DNA from: Echinicola soli
GTDB taxonomy: Bacteria > Bacteroidota > Bacteroidia > Cytophagales > Cyclobacteriaceae
NCBI RefSeq assembly: GCF_006575665.1
Contig: NZ_CP041253.1
Span: 1,865,501-1,929,500 of the forward strand
Length of the DNA stretch: 64,000 nucleotides
Direction of reading: 5' to 3'
In this document: piece after piece, positions 18,283-28,326 of the stretch
How positions within the stretch are numbered: the first letter of the stretch is position 1
How the letters are laid out: each line of letters opens with the position of its first letter
Made by a program: the position numbers and the translations under genes
Notes under the pieces: generated by a model
Told to the model about the DNA's origin: nothing
The model's input: only the letters and a program-made list of their open reading frames with translations
Database searches by the model: none

Positions 18283-18751
18283 ATGACGGGCCATTCCGTA
18301 GGCATGAACGTTTGGGGTTTATCTGGGGACCAATTTAAACTGTCCACGGGTTTCACTGCATGCCCCGTTCATCGGGGGATTGACACGAAGGAAAGTATTC
18401 CAAGAAGGCTCTTGAAAGTACCCATTTACTATATTTTGGGAGTATTTAAAGCCGAAAAACCCGTAATAATTAGTGTAATTAGTGGACCAAAATATCATTC
18501 TCCCCAAACTTTTCCGCTTGATCCGCTTAACGTCCAATTATTAACAGGATTCATAGTGGCCCCCTTAAAAGTTCCCAGTTTATAGGTGTATGCAGGACAC
18601 TTCATAACAGTTGGCCGAGAGCTCCATAATGGTATTTTCAGAAACGGGCTGTGATGTTTTGGGTTTTTGGTTTAATAGTAGAATAAGATTTTAGGTTCGG
18701 TATGATTTACTGATTTTATATTTTTTGTTGCGTTTTATAGCGTATTTTTTA

Positions 18752-18780
18752 CCAGTATAGTACAGCACAAGGATTTTTTT
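18752..18780 (+). promoter_or_regulatory. Candidate PUL operator upstream of SusC
   Basis: CCAGTATAGTACAGCACAAG followed by GATTTTTTT. It is 123-151 bases before the chosen SusC start. TAGTACAGCACA matches the GH105 site (ACAGTACAGCACAG) with only small changes. Confidence 0.6.
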
Positions 18781-18902
18781 AGCCAAGGGTACATTCGTCT
18801 TCAACTTGCCCAAAACGGGCTGAATGGTGATTTAACATTCACATGCGCAGGAAGTGTCCATTTCCTGTGGAGTTAGAAACGTTTTTAATCAATAAACATA
18901 CA

Positions 18903-21900
18903 ATGAGAAAAAAGCAAACCCCAAAAAACCGCATCAACACCAAAAAGTGGGCGTTGATGGCAATGGCTTTTGGAGCTGTGGGAGTGAGTGGAGCATGGTC
19001 GTCCCATGCCCAGGCTTCCAGTGCTTCAAGAAGCCTGGAGATGAGCGTTGATCAGATGGATAAGACCATCACGGGCACAGTAACCGCTGCGGCTACTGGA
19101 GAAACCCTGCCTGGAGTCAATATCCTGATCAAAGGTACTGGTTCCGGTACAGTGACAGACTTGGACGGTAAGTTTACATTAGATGTTCCAAGTGATGAGA
19201 CAGTGTTGGTTGTGAGCTCCATCGGTTATGTAAAACAAGAGATCACGGTGGGTTCTCGTACAGCGATCGACATCGCCTTGGAAGAAGACCTTCAGCAACT
19301 CGGCGAAGTGGTCGTGGTGGGGTATGGTACCCAAAAGAAGAGTGACATTACCGGGGCTATTTCACAGGTGTCTTCAGAAGAACTGAAAGCGACGCCGATC
19401 CAAAATGCCCTTCAAGGGATCCAGGGGCGTGCGGCAGGTGTGGACATCGCCAGTAACGCCCGTCCAGGGGAAGTAGGCGCCATTAGGATTAGAGGTAGCC
19501 GCTCCATTGCTGGTGGCAATGATCCGTTGTATGTATTGGATGGAGTGCCGTTGCAGTCTGGGGGGATTGAAATGCTCAATCCCAATGACATCGAGTCCAT
19601 CGAGGTGCTGAAAGATGCCTCCGCTTCGGCTATTTATGGATCGAGAGCTGCCAATGGGGTGGTGTTGATTACCACCAAAAAAGGTAAGGACGGCCGTGCA
19701 CAGATTAATTTTGATGCGTCCATGATGGTGCAGAATTTAAGAAATCTGGCCGACTATTATGATGCTCCCGGTTATGCTGATTACAGACGAGATGCAGCCC
19801 GTGGCGCAGGAGGTTACAGTACAGCCTATCCCAATCCAGAAGATGATTTTGACTTTTTTGGGGCCGATGCCACAGCGTGGAACAATATCGCGAATGGCTA
19901 TGATTGGGTGGACAGGGAAAACCTAATTCCTGCCATGCGTCCTACTACTGCTGCTGAGCAGGAAATGTGGGGCGTTTCGGAGGTCCCTGTCTATGATCCC
20001 AGCAGACTACAGACGACTGACTGGACGGATTACGTGGAGCAGACGGGGATTACCCAGAATTATAACCTTAGCTCCAACTGGGGAAATGAAAAAACCAAGG
20101 CATTTATCTCTGGTGGCTACCTAGATCAGACCGGTACCAACGTCGGTCAAGATTACAAGCGGTACAATGCATTGGTAAACCTTGAAATTCAGGCAGTGGA
20201 TTGGTTGAAGCTGGGAGGCTCTATCAATGCCAGTTACAGCATCCAGAATTACGGTTATTCAGCTGGGGGCTCCAGAGGTAGTCGTACGATTTTTGAAGCA
20301 GCACTGGGTCAATTGCCTTACGCCAAACCGTATGATGCCAATGGCAACTATATATTTAACCCGGGAGGGGATCCGAACATCGTCAATCCCATTCAGGATG
20401 GTGAGTATGTGATCAACGAGCGGACAACGTTGCGAGCATTCGGTAGCTTCTTTGCGGAGGCCAAATTGGCCGAGGGCTTACGGATAAAAACCATCTTTGG
20501 CCCTGATATCAGAAACTATCGAAATGGTCAGTTCCAAGCGGCTCAGTCCAGTTTGCGTGGAGGGGGATCCGCTTCATCGACCAATTATGCAAGATTGAGC
20601 CAAAGCCAGGCTTTTTCCTGGACATGGGAAAACTTGGTTTACTATGACAAAACTTTTGGTGATCATACCTTGAATGCCACTTTCTTACAGAGCTCCTCTT
20701 ATTGGAAAAGTGAAAATTCTGACATGACCGCTTCAGACCTTCCTTATGACAGCCAGTTGTGGTACAATCTCGGTTCTACTAACCGGGGATCACTGGACGG
20801 CTGGGGATCTGGCTTTTCACAATATACCCTGATGTCTTATATGGCGAGGTTTAACTATTCCTTCAAAGATAAGTACCTGTTGACTTTGACAGGGCGTTCG
20901 GATGGAGCTTCTGTATTGAGTGAAGGAAACAAATGGGATTTCTTCCCTTCTTTCTCCTTGGGTTGGAAAATCCACGATGAGGGCTTTATGTCAGGTGTGA
21001 ACTGGGTAAACCAATTGAAACTGCGTATAGGCATGGGTACAGTGGGGAACCAGGCCGTGTCACCGTACAATACCGCCGGTGGTTTGGTGCAGGTACCTTA
21101 TGTCTTCGGCAGTGATCCTGCCAATGGCTACGTGACCGGTAATCCGAAAGGTTCATCGCAGGGAGCCCTTCCCAACAGGAACCTGGGTTGGGAAAAAACC
21201 AGACAGTGGAACTTCGGTTTGGACTTTGGGCTGTGGAAAGATCGCTTGTATGGTAGTATCGAATACTATAATGCCGACACCTATGATCTCCTGCTGGAGA
21301 AGACGCCAAACTCCGTGACTGGATACAGCAACATCACCGTCAATGCCGGTAAGACCCGAAACAAAGGGGTGGAGCTGACCTTGTCTTCTGTCAACATCGA
21401 CAAGAGCGATTTTAGTTGGATCACCGATTTCACCTTTTCCAGTAACAGGACCGAAATCGTAGAATTGGAAAATGGCAAAGTAGATGATGTGAGCAACCAG
21501 TGGTTTATTGGTCAGCCCATTAGTGTTTTTTATGACTATAATAAAATTGGGGTATGGCAACAATCCGATGCCGATTTGCTAGAGCAATACAGTGAAAACG
21601 GCTCTGATTACGAGCCAGGCGATATCCGGGTACAAGACGTCAATGGTGATAATCGAATAGATCCCAATAATGATAGGGTGATCCTTGGCCAGACTGCGCC
21701 CAAATGGACGGGTGGCATCACCAATACCTTTAACTATAAGAACTTTGAACTATCGGCATTTGTCTATGCACGATGGGGTAATTTGGTTCAAGGTGGTGCG
21801 GTGGACATGTCCGGAAGATATGCCTCCAGAATCATCGATTACTGGACACCAACCAATCCTACCAATGCCTATCCACGGGCGGATTACAATAACGGGGGGC

Positions 21901-22169
21901 AGCCCATCCATTACAGTGCGATGAACTACCAAGATGGATCATTTGTGAAAGTTCGCTTTATCTCACTGGGTTATACGTTCCCACAAGACATTATCGGCAA
22001 ATGGGGTATGAGCAATTTGAAGCTGTACACACAAGTACAGAATCCATTCCTGTTTTCAAAAACAGACTTCATCGATCCGGACAGCAGCTATCAGATCGGC
22101 GGCTCCAATCCAAGTGCATCCAGCATTACCACAAGGAGTTTTGTGTTTGGTCTGAACATGACTTTCTAA
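18903..22169 (+). CDS. SusC-family TonB-dependent transporter
   Basis: A 1088-residue outer-membrane importer. Order of parts: signal peptide with cleavage near AQA (about residue 40), CarboxypepD_reg-like beta-sandwich (about 55-140; ITGTVTAAATGETLPGVNIL, GTGSGTVTDLDGKF), TonB-contact stretch VVVVGYGTQKKSDITGAI, plug (about 150-260; NALQGIQGRAAGVDI, IRIRGSRSI, IESIEVLKDASASAIYGSRA, ANGVVLITTKKG), then a 22-strand barrel ending SFVFGLNMTF. The ATG at 18903 is chosen because the upstream frame adds 20 residues without signal character. Its SusD partner starts 20 bases after the stop. Neighbouring enzymes suggest rhamnogalacturonan oligosaccharides as cargo. Confidence 0.96.
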   Translation: MRKKQTPKNRINTKKWALMAMAFGAVGVSGAWSSHAQASSASRSLEMSVDQMDKTITGTVTAAATGETLPGVNILIKGTGSGTVTDLDGKFTLDVPSDETVLVVSSIGYVKQEITVGSRTAIDIALEEDLQQLGEVVVVGYGTQKKSDITGAISQVSSEELKATPIQNALQGIQGRAAGVDIASNARPGEVGAIRIRGSRSIAGGNDPLYVLDGVPLQSGGIEMLNPNDIESIEVLKDASASAIYGSRAANGVVLITTKKGKDGRAQINFDASMMVQNLRNLADYYDAPGYADYRRDAARGAGGYSTAYPNPEDDFDFFGADATAWNNIANGYDWVDRENLIPAMRPTTAAEQEMWGVSEVPVYDPSRLQTTDWTDYVEQTGITQNYNLSSNWGNEKTKAFISGGYLDQTGTNVGQDYKRYNALVNLEIQAVDWLKLGGSINASYSIQNYGYSAGGSRGSRTIFEAALGQLPYAKPYDANGNYIFNPGGDPNIVNPIQDGEYVINERTTLRAFGSFFAEAKLAEGLRIKTIFGPDIRNYRNGQFQAAQSSLRGGGSASSTNYARLSQSQAFSWTWENLVYYDKTFGDHTLNATFLQSSSYWKSENSDMTASDLPYDSQLWYNLGSTNRGSLDGWGSGFSQYTLMSYMARFNYSFKDKYLLTLTGRSDGASVLSEGNKWDFFPSFSLGWKIHDEGFMSGVNWVNQLKLRIGMGTVGNQAVSPYNTAGGLVQVPYVFGSDPANGYVTGNPKGSSQGALPNRNLGWEKTRQWNFGLDFGLWKDRLYGSIEYYNADTYDLLLEKTPNSVTGYSNITVNAGKTRNKGVELTLSSVNIDKSDFSWITDFTFSSNRTEIVELENGKVDDVSNQWFIGQPISVFYDYNKIGVWQQSDADLLEQYSENGSDYEPGDIRVQDVNGDNRIDPNNDRVILGQTAPKWTGGITNTFNYKNFELSAFVYARWGNLVQGGAVDMSGRYASRIIDYWTPTNPTNAYPRADYNNGGQPIHYSAMNYQDGSFVKVRFISLGYTFPQDIIGKWGMSNLKLYTQVQNPFLFSKTDFIDPDSSYQIGGSNPSASSITTRSFVFGLNMTF

Positions 22170-22189
22170 ACCCCTAAAACCTGAATATT

Positions 22190-24058
22190 ATGAAAAAGAA
22201 TATCTTAATCATAGCGCTGGCAGCCGGTAGCCTCTTCTCTTGTCAGGATTTCCTGCAGGAAGAAATGGTCGCTACCCTGACCCAGGAGAGGTACAATTCG
22301 CCTGAAGGAATTGAAGAATTGGTTAATGGTGCCTATGAAGGGCTCCGCTTTCACCATAACTACGAGTGGTCTTATGCATTGACCAACTACGGTACGGATG
22401 AATTTACCAATGGTGGTGGTGTAAACCACGTGATGTATAATACGTACACCGGCCTGCTCAACTCCGCAGAGAGCTCGGATTTACGTCCGCTATGGGACAA
22501 TATGTACGCACAGATCAACGTCTGCAATATTGGTGTCCAGAATATTCCCGAGGTATATACTGATCCCAACTCAGCGATTATCAGGGATACCCATATGGGC
22601 GAGGTGTTGTTTTTGAGAGGATTTAATTACCTGAAGTTGGTGGAGCAATTTGGAGCGGTACCGATGAAGCTGACACCTACAGAAGGCGACGAAGCCAATT
22701 TTCCTCGTGCTACCGTGGCAGAAAACATGGCCCAGATTATCAGTGACCTGAGAAGGGCAGAGCAGCTGTTGCCTGCTACAGCTTCGCAGGTAGGGAGGAT
22801 TACCCAATCGGCCGCCCAGCATTACCTGGCCAAGGCCTACCTTTTCAGGGCCAGTGAGCGAAACGCAGAAATTACCCAGGCAAATGACCTGGACAGCGCA
22901 GCTTACTTTGCCGATGAGGTGATCAATAATTCCGGCCGAACGCTGGCACCCGACTATCAGGATATCTTCGAATATACAGCAGTAAATGGTCCCAATGAAA
23001 GCTTGTCGGAGATTATCCTTTCTTCCCAGTTTGATGATAACCAAGCATTGCTGGGCAGATATGGAAACCAGACCCACATGTACTTCCTGTCCATTTACCG
23101 TAACTTCCCTGGCATGACCAGGGATTTGGAAAATGGCCGTGAGTTTGATCGGTTGAAGCCTACTGATTTTGCACTGGACAATTTTGACCGTGTCAATGAC
23201 TCCAGGTTTTATAAGAGTATCAAGACATCTTATATCGCTTCGTTGAGCAGCGAGAACATCCCTGAGTGGACAGCGGCCAATGCACCAAGTCCTGAATTGG
23301 TAGGACAACCAAAATTTGCCCAAGGGGATACAGCGATTATCTACTTAATCAATGAAGCCAACGATCAACGATTTACAGATGAATACAAGGATTCATTCGC
23401 GCCTTTGATGCTGGTAAGGAATACGCCAGACGGCACGGATTGGGGCTTGAGTACCTATCCGTCCCTTTCCAAGTACCTGGATCCTTTCCGTACCAATTTT
23501 AACGATGCCAAAGGTACACGAGATGGGATTTTGGCCAGACTTTCTGAGACGTATCTTATTGCGGCTGAGGCTTATGGTCGCATGGAGAATTACGGCCAGG
23601 CACTCCAGTACATCAATGAGGTAAGGCAAAGAGCAGCTTATCAGGCAGGTGAGGAAAGAGGCAGGGTGTATCATCTTGCTGAGGAAGTGCCTTATGAGGA
23701 AAATGGCAGTACTGCGGAAGATATGATCGCGACAGAAGCGGCGTTTACGCCCGGGACGCCAGAAGCTGCCACTGAAATCTACCCTGAAGGAGTAGGATCC
23801 AAGGCAGACATGTTTGTGCACTTTATTCTGAATGAGCGAGCCAGGGAGTTGTTGGGTGAATTTCACCGATGGGTGGACCTTTCCCGTACAGGTACATTGC
23901 TCCAGCGTGCCAGGGCATTTAATCCAGAAGCGGCTCCTAATATTACTGATCGACATATCTTGAGGCCAGTCCCCCAGAGTTATCTGGATGCGCTGATCAT
24001 CGATGGCCAGCCATTAACTGCCGCTGAAAAAGATGCCATGCAGAATCCAGGATACTAG
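22190..24058 (+). CDS. SusD/RagB-family lipoprotein, partner of upstream SusC
   Basis: A 622-residue SusD protein with a lipobox at Cys18 (GSLFSCQDF). Landmarks: [20 protein letters not shown] near residue 45, [22 protein letters not shown] near 140, [19 protein letters not shown] near 205, the [18 protein letters not shown] helix near 450, [24 protein letters not shown] near 545, and the end MQNPGY. It belongs to the longer SusD branch. It is co-transcribed with SusC and followed by a terminator. A close paralogue begins 325 bases downstream. Confidence 0.95.
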   Translation: MKKNILIIALAAGSLFSCQDFLQEEMVATLTQERYNSPEGIEELVNGAYEGLRFHHNYEWSYALTNYGTDEFTNGGGVNHVMYNTYTGLLNSAESSDLRPLWDNMYAQINVCNIGVQNIPEVYTDPNSAIIRDTHMGEVLFLRGFNYLKLVEQFGAVPMKLTPTEGDEANFPRATVAENMAQIISDLRRAEQLLPATASQVGRITQSAAQHYLAKAYLFRASERNAEITQANDLDSAAYFADEVINNSGRTLAPDYQDIFEYTAVNGPNESLSEIILSSQFDDNQALLGRYGNQTHMYFLSIYRNFPGMTRDLENGREFDRLKPTDFALDNFDRVNDSRFYKSIKTSYIASLSSENIPEWTAANAPSPELVGQPKFAQGDTAIIYLINEANDQRFTDEYKDSFAPLMLVRNTPDGTDWGLSTYPSLSKYLDPFRTNFNDAKGTRDGILARLSETYLIAAEAYGRMENYGQALQYINEVRQRAAYQAGEERGRVYHLAEEVPYEENGSTAEDMIATEAAFTPGTPEAATEIYPEGVGSKADMFVHFILNERARELLGEFHRWVDLSRTGTLLQRARAFNPEAAPNITDRHILRPVPQSYLDALIIDGQPLTAAEKDAMQNPGY

Positions 24059-24087
24059 GAAAAGTTAAAATGGATTTTATCCATGTA

Positions 24088-24120
24088 AAAACCAGTTCCC
24101 ATTGGGGAGCTGGTTTTTTT
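24088..24120 (+). terminator. Terminator after SusC-SusD
   Basis: AAAAACCAGTTCCC and GGGGAGCTGGTTTTTT form a stem of about ten pairs with a short ATT-containing loop and a T run, 30 bases past the stop. It separates this SusD from its downstream paralogue. Confidence 0.85.
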
Positions 24121-24382
24121 ATGTTCAAATCAAACAACTTTTTATTTATCAGCGGTTTATAAGAATCTCTGTATTTTTCCTTTTATATACATTTTGGGAC
24201 AAATCAATGTTTTTAGACTTGATATTATCCTTCTTTGAACTGTCTAACCGACAGGTTATGCCCATAAAATATTGGAGGGAAGGTTCTTTGGTGCCAATCG
24301 TTAAAACCACACTGTTTTACGGGCTTTTTATCTGAATTTTTTATTTACCATTAATATTTCGATAACCTCAAAATCCATTCGT

Positions 24383-26272
24383 ATGAAAAAATTGACCTTA
24401 ATTACGGCAATCGTTACAGGAGGCATGTTTTCCTGTCAGGATTATTTGGACGATCCGGCTCCTGGCGGAAGCCATGACACTCCTGATGGTATCCACTCTC
24501 TCGTACGGGGAGCTTATAAGGACTTAAGATTTCACCATATCGGGGAATGGTCCTATGCCCTGAACGTTTATGGGACCGACTTATTCCGAAATACTGGCAG
24601 GTATGGGGATCCTAGTGAAAATCACGGTCTTTTTGACGAATATACCGAGGCTCTAAATCCTACTGAAAGTAATATTCTTTTGCCTTTTTGGGATAACATG
24701 TATCGGCAGATCAACCAATGTAACAAGGGAATAGCAAAAATCCCTGAGGTATTTGACCAACCAGAGAATGCTGCTGCTGGAGATAAGTATATGGGCGAGC
24801 TACTATTTATAAGGGCGTTTAACTATTTGGAATTGGTGGAGCAATTTGGCGGGGTGCCCTTGCAGCTGGAGCATGTTTCAGGAGATGATGTAATTGCTCC
24901 CAGAGCAGAGGTGGCTGAGAATTTACGTGCCATCATCCATGATTTACGCCGTGCTGAATCCCTGTTGCCGGATATGATCCATTCAAATAAAATCACCAAA
25001 TCTGCTGCTCAGCATTTTTTGGCCAAGGCATATCTTTTCAGGGCGAGTGAAAGAAACGCTGAGATTACCGAAGTTACGGATTTGGACAGTGCAGCCTATT
25101 ATGCGGAGCAAGTGATCAACTTTTCAGGAAGGACACTGGCACCTGATTTTAATGATCTCTTTGAATACACCGCCGTCAATGGCCCTAACGAAAGCCTTTC
25201 TGAGATTATCTTAGCATCAGATTTTGATGATAGTGACGAATTGTCCGGCAACCAGACACATATGTATTTCCTGAATGATTATACCAAATATCCTGGCATG
25301 AGCCTGAACCTCCAAGATGGTCTTCCAAAAAGTCGTATAAGGACTACCATCTATGCACTGGAAAATTTCAGGGGGTCAAGAGATACGAGACTATACAAAT
25401 CCTTTCAGACCGCTTATATTGCCAATGAACAAAGCGAAGAAATTCCTACATGGAGAGAAGAAAATGCACCACGTCCCGAGTTAGTGGGGACACCGAAATT
25501 TGATTTGGGAGATACTGCTGTTTTTATGGTTCCGACCAGACAGGATTTTTATGCCGATGCGGGGGCTTCTTATCAAGATTATAAAGATTCGTTTGCACCG
25601 TTGGTGTTATTTAGATGGATGAACATTGATGCAGACATTTGGCAATCTGACTGGAACCATGATGTGTTCATTTCATTGACCAAATACAGGGATCCAATGC
25701 GAGCTAGTCCTGATGATACGGAAGGAACCAAAGATGGGATTTTGGCCAGACTCGCAGAGACGTACTTGATTGCAGCAGAGGCTTATGGCCGCAAAGGAGA
25801 GTATGGCAAAGCAGTGGAGTATATCAACGTGGTGAGACGAAGGGCTGCGTATAAAGAAGGAGAAGATCGGTACGGTTTCAGGTATCTTATAGAGCCGGTA
25901 AGGGAGTTTGATAAACGAGCTTCAGGTATGTCTATTACTGAGGATGTATTTAATCCAAAAACAACAGAATCCAACACGCAAATATACCCTACTAGAAGTT
26001 CTTATTTTGTGGAAGACCGATTCATACACTTTATTCTTAATGAGCGCGCCAGGGAATTGATGGGTGAGTTTCACCGCTGGGTGGACCTTTCCCGGACAGC
26101 TACTTTGGAAGTACGTGTCCACCGTTTTTACAGAAACTCCATGCGGAGAAACTTAGTGCCCGAAATCCACCAGCTTCGACCTATTCCACAAAGCTACCTG
26201 GATGAATTGAAAGTTGACGGAGTGCCTTTGACCCCTGAGGAAAAATCAGCTATGCAAAATCCAGGTTATTGA
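24383..26272 (+). CDS. Second SusD/RagB-family lipoprotein (tandem paralogue)
   Basis: A 629-residue SusD protein, clearly a duplicate of the gene at 22190: same lipobox GGMFSCQDY (Cys18), same DLRFHHIGEWSYALNVYGTD, same [40 protein letters not shown] and [15 protein letters not shown] blocks, same MQNPGY end. It differs in the middle (inserted segments around MVPTRQDFYADAGAS) and near residues 500-530. It has no SusC of its own and is separated from the first SusD by a terminator, so it probably has its own promoter. It may provide a second binding specificity on the same transporter. Its stop codon directly abuts a group II intron remnant. Confidence 0.93.
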   Translation: MKKLTLITAIVTGGMFSCQDYLDDPAPGGSHDTPDGIHSLVRGAYKDLRFHHIGEWSYALNVYGTDLFRNTGRYGDPSENHGLFDEYTEALNPTESNILLPFWDNMYRQINQCNKGIAKIPEVFDQPENAAAGDKYMGELLFIRAFNYLELVEQFGGVPLQLEHVSGDDVIAPRAEVAENLRAIIHDLRRAESLLPDMIHSNKITKSAAQHFLAKAYLFRASERNAEITEVTDLDSAAYYAEQVINFSGRTLAPDFNDLFEYTAVNGPNESLSEIILASDFDDSDELSGNQTHMYFLNDYTKYPGMSLNLQDGLPKSRIRTTIYALENFRGSRDTRLYKSFQTAYIANEQSEEIPTWREENAPRPELVGTPKFDLGDTAVFMVPTRQDFYADAGASYQDYKDSFAPLVLFRWMNIDADIWQSDWNHDVFISLTKYRDPMRASPDDTEGTKDGILARLAETYLIAAEAYGRKGEYGKAVEYINVVRRRAAYKEGEDRYGFRYLIEPVREFDKRASGMSITEDVFNPKTTESNTQIYPTRSSYFVEDRFIHFILNERARELMGEFHRWVDLSRTATLEVRVHRFYRNSMRRNLVPEIHQLRPIPQSYLDELKVDGVPLTPEEKSAMQNPGY

Positions 26273-26573
26273 GTGTTGCGAACAGCTTCGCCTAATGCTG
26301 AGCGAAAGATAAGGGTAGGCTCCTCGGGTTCGGTGTACAGGTACAGGCTCCAAACCGCCTCTAAGCTGCTTGGGTTAAATGCCCGGCAATTCGGCTGAAG
26401 GAGATCAAGAAGAAAGATGGAGGATTCGTCCAAAGCAGCCTTGCCACCTTCGCTCACTGGTAGATCAGAGCTAAATCAACTACTTACGTGAAGATAATAA
26501 GAGTCGTATGAAGCGAGCGCTTCTCGTACGGTTCTGTGAGAATCTCGGGCTGAGATGCCCGGATTTACTCGAC
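26273..26573 (+). mobile_element. ORF-less, decayed group II intron
   Basis: About 300 bases of structured RNA-like sequence starting GTGTTGCG, close to the GUGYG intron start, and ending TTTACTCGAC. A recognisable 34-nt domain V lies at 26501-26534 (GAGTCGTATG at its 5' end, CTCGTACGGTTC at its 3' end). The usual AGC catalytic triad reads AGT (26502-26504), and the GNRA-type tip reads GAGC, both expected to weaken splicing. No reverse transcriptase ORF is present, and the length is too short for a full ribozyme. It begins just after the SusD stop and precedes what looks like that gene's terminator. Confidence 0.7.
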
Positions 26574-26603
26574 GATCGTTTAATGTGGCGTTACTATTTG
26601 TCT

Positions 26604-26634
26604 AAAGCTGGCTTCTTTCGGGGCCAGTTTTTTA
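26604..26634 (+). terminator. Terminator between intron remnant and IS element
   Basis: AGCTGGC and GCCAGTTTTTTAT with a TTCTTTCGGG loop. Probably the original terminator of the second SusD gene, now separated from it by the intron remnant. Confidence 0.7.
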
Positions 26635-26670
26635 TCATTTGGAGCCATGAGGAACATAGGGTTTTTGAAC

Positions 26671-28080
26671 CATTGTTGTCCGGTAAACCCGGATATTAGT
26701 TAAATTCAATTTTCAACTTCCTGATTATAAAGTGGTTATTTGGTTTTCGTCAGGGGCAAGCCCCCCTCATCTCAGGGAACAGTGTGTTTTGATTTTTCAA
26801 AATATCTTCTTGTATGATGGCTCTCCAGCTTCCTTCCGGATCCTCCAGGAACCTATACAAGCTGATATAATTCATTAATTGCTGTCTGACCAGGGATACC
26901 AAGTTGGAGAAAGCCCATTTCCTTTTGACCTGGCTTTTGATCAAGGTCAAAAGGAGATTGGCCAACATGGCCGACCATATCTGTATTTCTATGGCATTTT
27001 CATTGTCGCCCAAGAAGTACTTTAAAGGGAAGTTCTGCTTAAGCTGTTTGAATAATAGCTCTATCTGCCAGCGTCTTTTATAGATGAGTGCTATCTTCTC
27101 TGCTGCCATCTCAAAATTATTGGTAATCAACTCAAACAGGCGTTCACTTTTGCTGTCCCAATAGGCTATTCTCCTGGAACGGTGCTCCTGTTGCTTGTTC
27201 TTGCCATATCGTAAGATGATTTCTTCATCCTTGAGTACTCCGGAATCTGCCTGATCAGGAATATTAAACTCCTTTCGGGCCTGATAGACAGCATTGTCTT
27301 TTAACCTGGTCACATACCATATCCCGCTTTCGGTCAGGACCTCATATTTTCCATAATCCACATATCCCTTATCAAAAGTGATGATAGAGCCCCCGGGCAG
27401 GTTGAAAACCTCATCCAGGAAGGTATGGTCATGTCGGACAGCCGCACTGTAACGGACAAGATAAGGAACATGGTCACTCGCCCTGATGATGGTGTGCGCC
27501 TTAATACCTCCTTTCTTTTTGCCCGTTTTCGGGTTCCTGCCTACTCCCTTGAGAATATCCTTGAACAGACTAATGGTGGTAGAATCCATAATATAGAGCC
27601 TCTTCATATCAGCATCCTTCAACCGGCTGTCCGTTAAACTGTCACCATGCCTTTGGTACACACTCATGTATATATCGGCGAACACATCGCTCACACGTCG
27701 TTTGTTGGCTTCTGATAACGTACTCCGCCTTACCACATAGTTCAGACCCAAATGGGCCAATTTATGGGCATTGGCCAACAAACCGACAAGTGTCTCACGA
27801 ATGGAATGATAGCCCTCAAATGCTACAAACAGCATTACTATCAAGTGGTTATAAGTCGTGAACTTCTTCACATAACGCTCCGCATTATGCCTGCGGGCTA
27901 TCTCTCTTACCTCCCCCTTGTCAATGAACTTTATTAACTGATTGAATATCGGCTGTCCGCTAAAATTACTACTTTTGCCCATGGCTTAACTTTTTTGTGT
28001 CGTAACTCAAAAGTAGCCACAATGGGCTGGTTCAGCAATGGACTGGCCCTCTTTCATTTATTTTTTACCGGACACCAATG
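26671..28080 (-). mobile_element. Complete IS4-family insertion sequence (1410 bp) with 9-bp target duplication
   Basis: Terminal inverted repeats CATTGTTGTCCGGTAAA (26671-26687) and, on the other strand, CATTGGTGTCCGGTAAA (28064-28080) match at 16 of 17 bases. They are flanked by an identical TTTTTGAAC at 26662-26670 and 28081-28089. One transposase gene fills the element. The perfect duplication suggests a recent, intact insertion. Confidence 0.9.
26750..27982 (-). CDS. IS4-family DDE transposase
   Basis: A 410-residue transposase. It has an N-terminal DUF4372-like region (FSGQPIFNQLIKFIDKGEV, DRY-like RYVKKFTTYNHLIVMLF), then the RNase-H core: Asp133 in YIMDSTTISLF, Asp204 in ITFDKGYVDY, and Glu308 inside the IS4 signature Y301-x2-R304-x3-E308-x6-K315 (YKRRWQIELLFKQLK). 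All catalytic residues are present and the frame is unbroken, so the element may be active. It moves its own IS by cut-and-paste. It lies inside the inverted repeats with short non-coding margins. Confidence 0.95.
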   Translation of the reverse strand: MGKSSNFSGQPIFNQLIKFIDKGEVREIARRHNAERYVKKFTTYNHLIVMLFVAFEGYHSIRETLVGLLANAHKLAHLGLNYVVRRSTLSEANKRRVSDVFADIYMSVYQRHGDSLTDSRLKDADMKRLYIMDSTTISLFKDILKGVGRNPKTGKKKGGIKAHTIIRASDHVPYLVRYSAAVRHDHTFLDEVFNLPGGSIITFDKGYVDYGKYEVLTESGIWYVTRLKDNAVYQARKEFNIPDQADSGVLKDEEIILRYGKNKQQEHRSRRIAYWDSKSERLFELITNNFEMAAEKIALIYKRRWQIELLFKQLKQNFPLKYFLGDNENAIEIQIWSAMLANLLLTLIKSQVKRKWAFSNLVSLVRQQLMNYISLYRFLEDPEGSWRAIIQEDILKNQNTLFPEMRGACP

Positions 28081-28170
28081 TTTTTGAACATAACGTACCC
28101 CAAAAGTGACGCTTACCGATGATGGGTACCAGCAGTGGTTTTTGGAAAGCCTGAACTTAAATGTATTCTT

Positions 28171-28196
28171 TTCAGTATAACACAGAACACTTTTTC
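28171..28196 (+). promoter_or_regulatory. Orphan operator-like site
   Basis: TTCAGTATAACACAGAACAC followed by TTTTTCC. It resembles the SusC site (CCAGTATAGTACAGCACA) but has no protein gene downstream on the same strand. Confidence 0.4.
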
Positions 28197-28326
28197 CATG
28201 AAGCCATAGTACCTTTACCAAAGGATTGGGCGTACGGTTTTCTGGCGTCTTTTCAATATGCTAACGTAAGCGTTAATACAAATGGGTTTATTTTAACGTT
28301 TGAAATGGGAGTGTTTTGAACGTTTG

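Larger units (their letters stand above)
17890..18902. other. Long intergenic region upstream of SusC
   Basis: No gene is supported; the open frame at 18190-18585 runs through a repeat and has no family features. Contents: a T-rich 30-bp element (about 17911-17942) also found at 36865-36896, a terminator (18066-18098), a GTACCTACGG repeat (18222-18282) and the SusC operator-like site (18752-18780). Confidence 0.6.

Noticed and set aside
18843..18902. Upstream ATG for the SusC gene at 18843
   Set aside because: The added 20 residues are not signal-like; the ATG at 18903 gives a lysine-rich start before the hydrophobic segment.
24102..24335. 77-codon frame between the two SusD genes
   Set aside because: It begins inside the terminator hairpin; no family evidence.
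26508..26699. 63-codon frame starting in the group II intron domain V
   Set aside because: It reads through the RNA domain V, a terminator and the IS end; such frames are a well-known mis-annotation of intron RNA.
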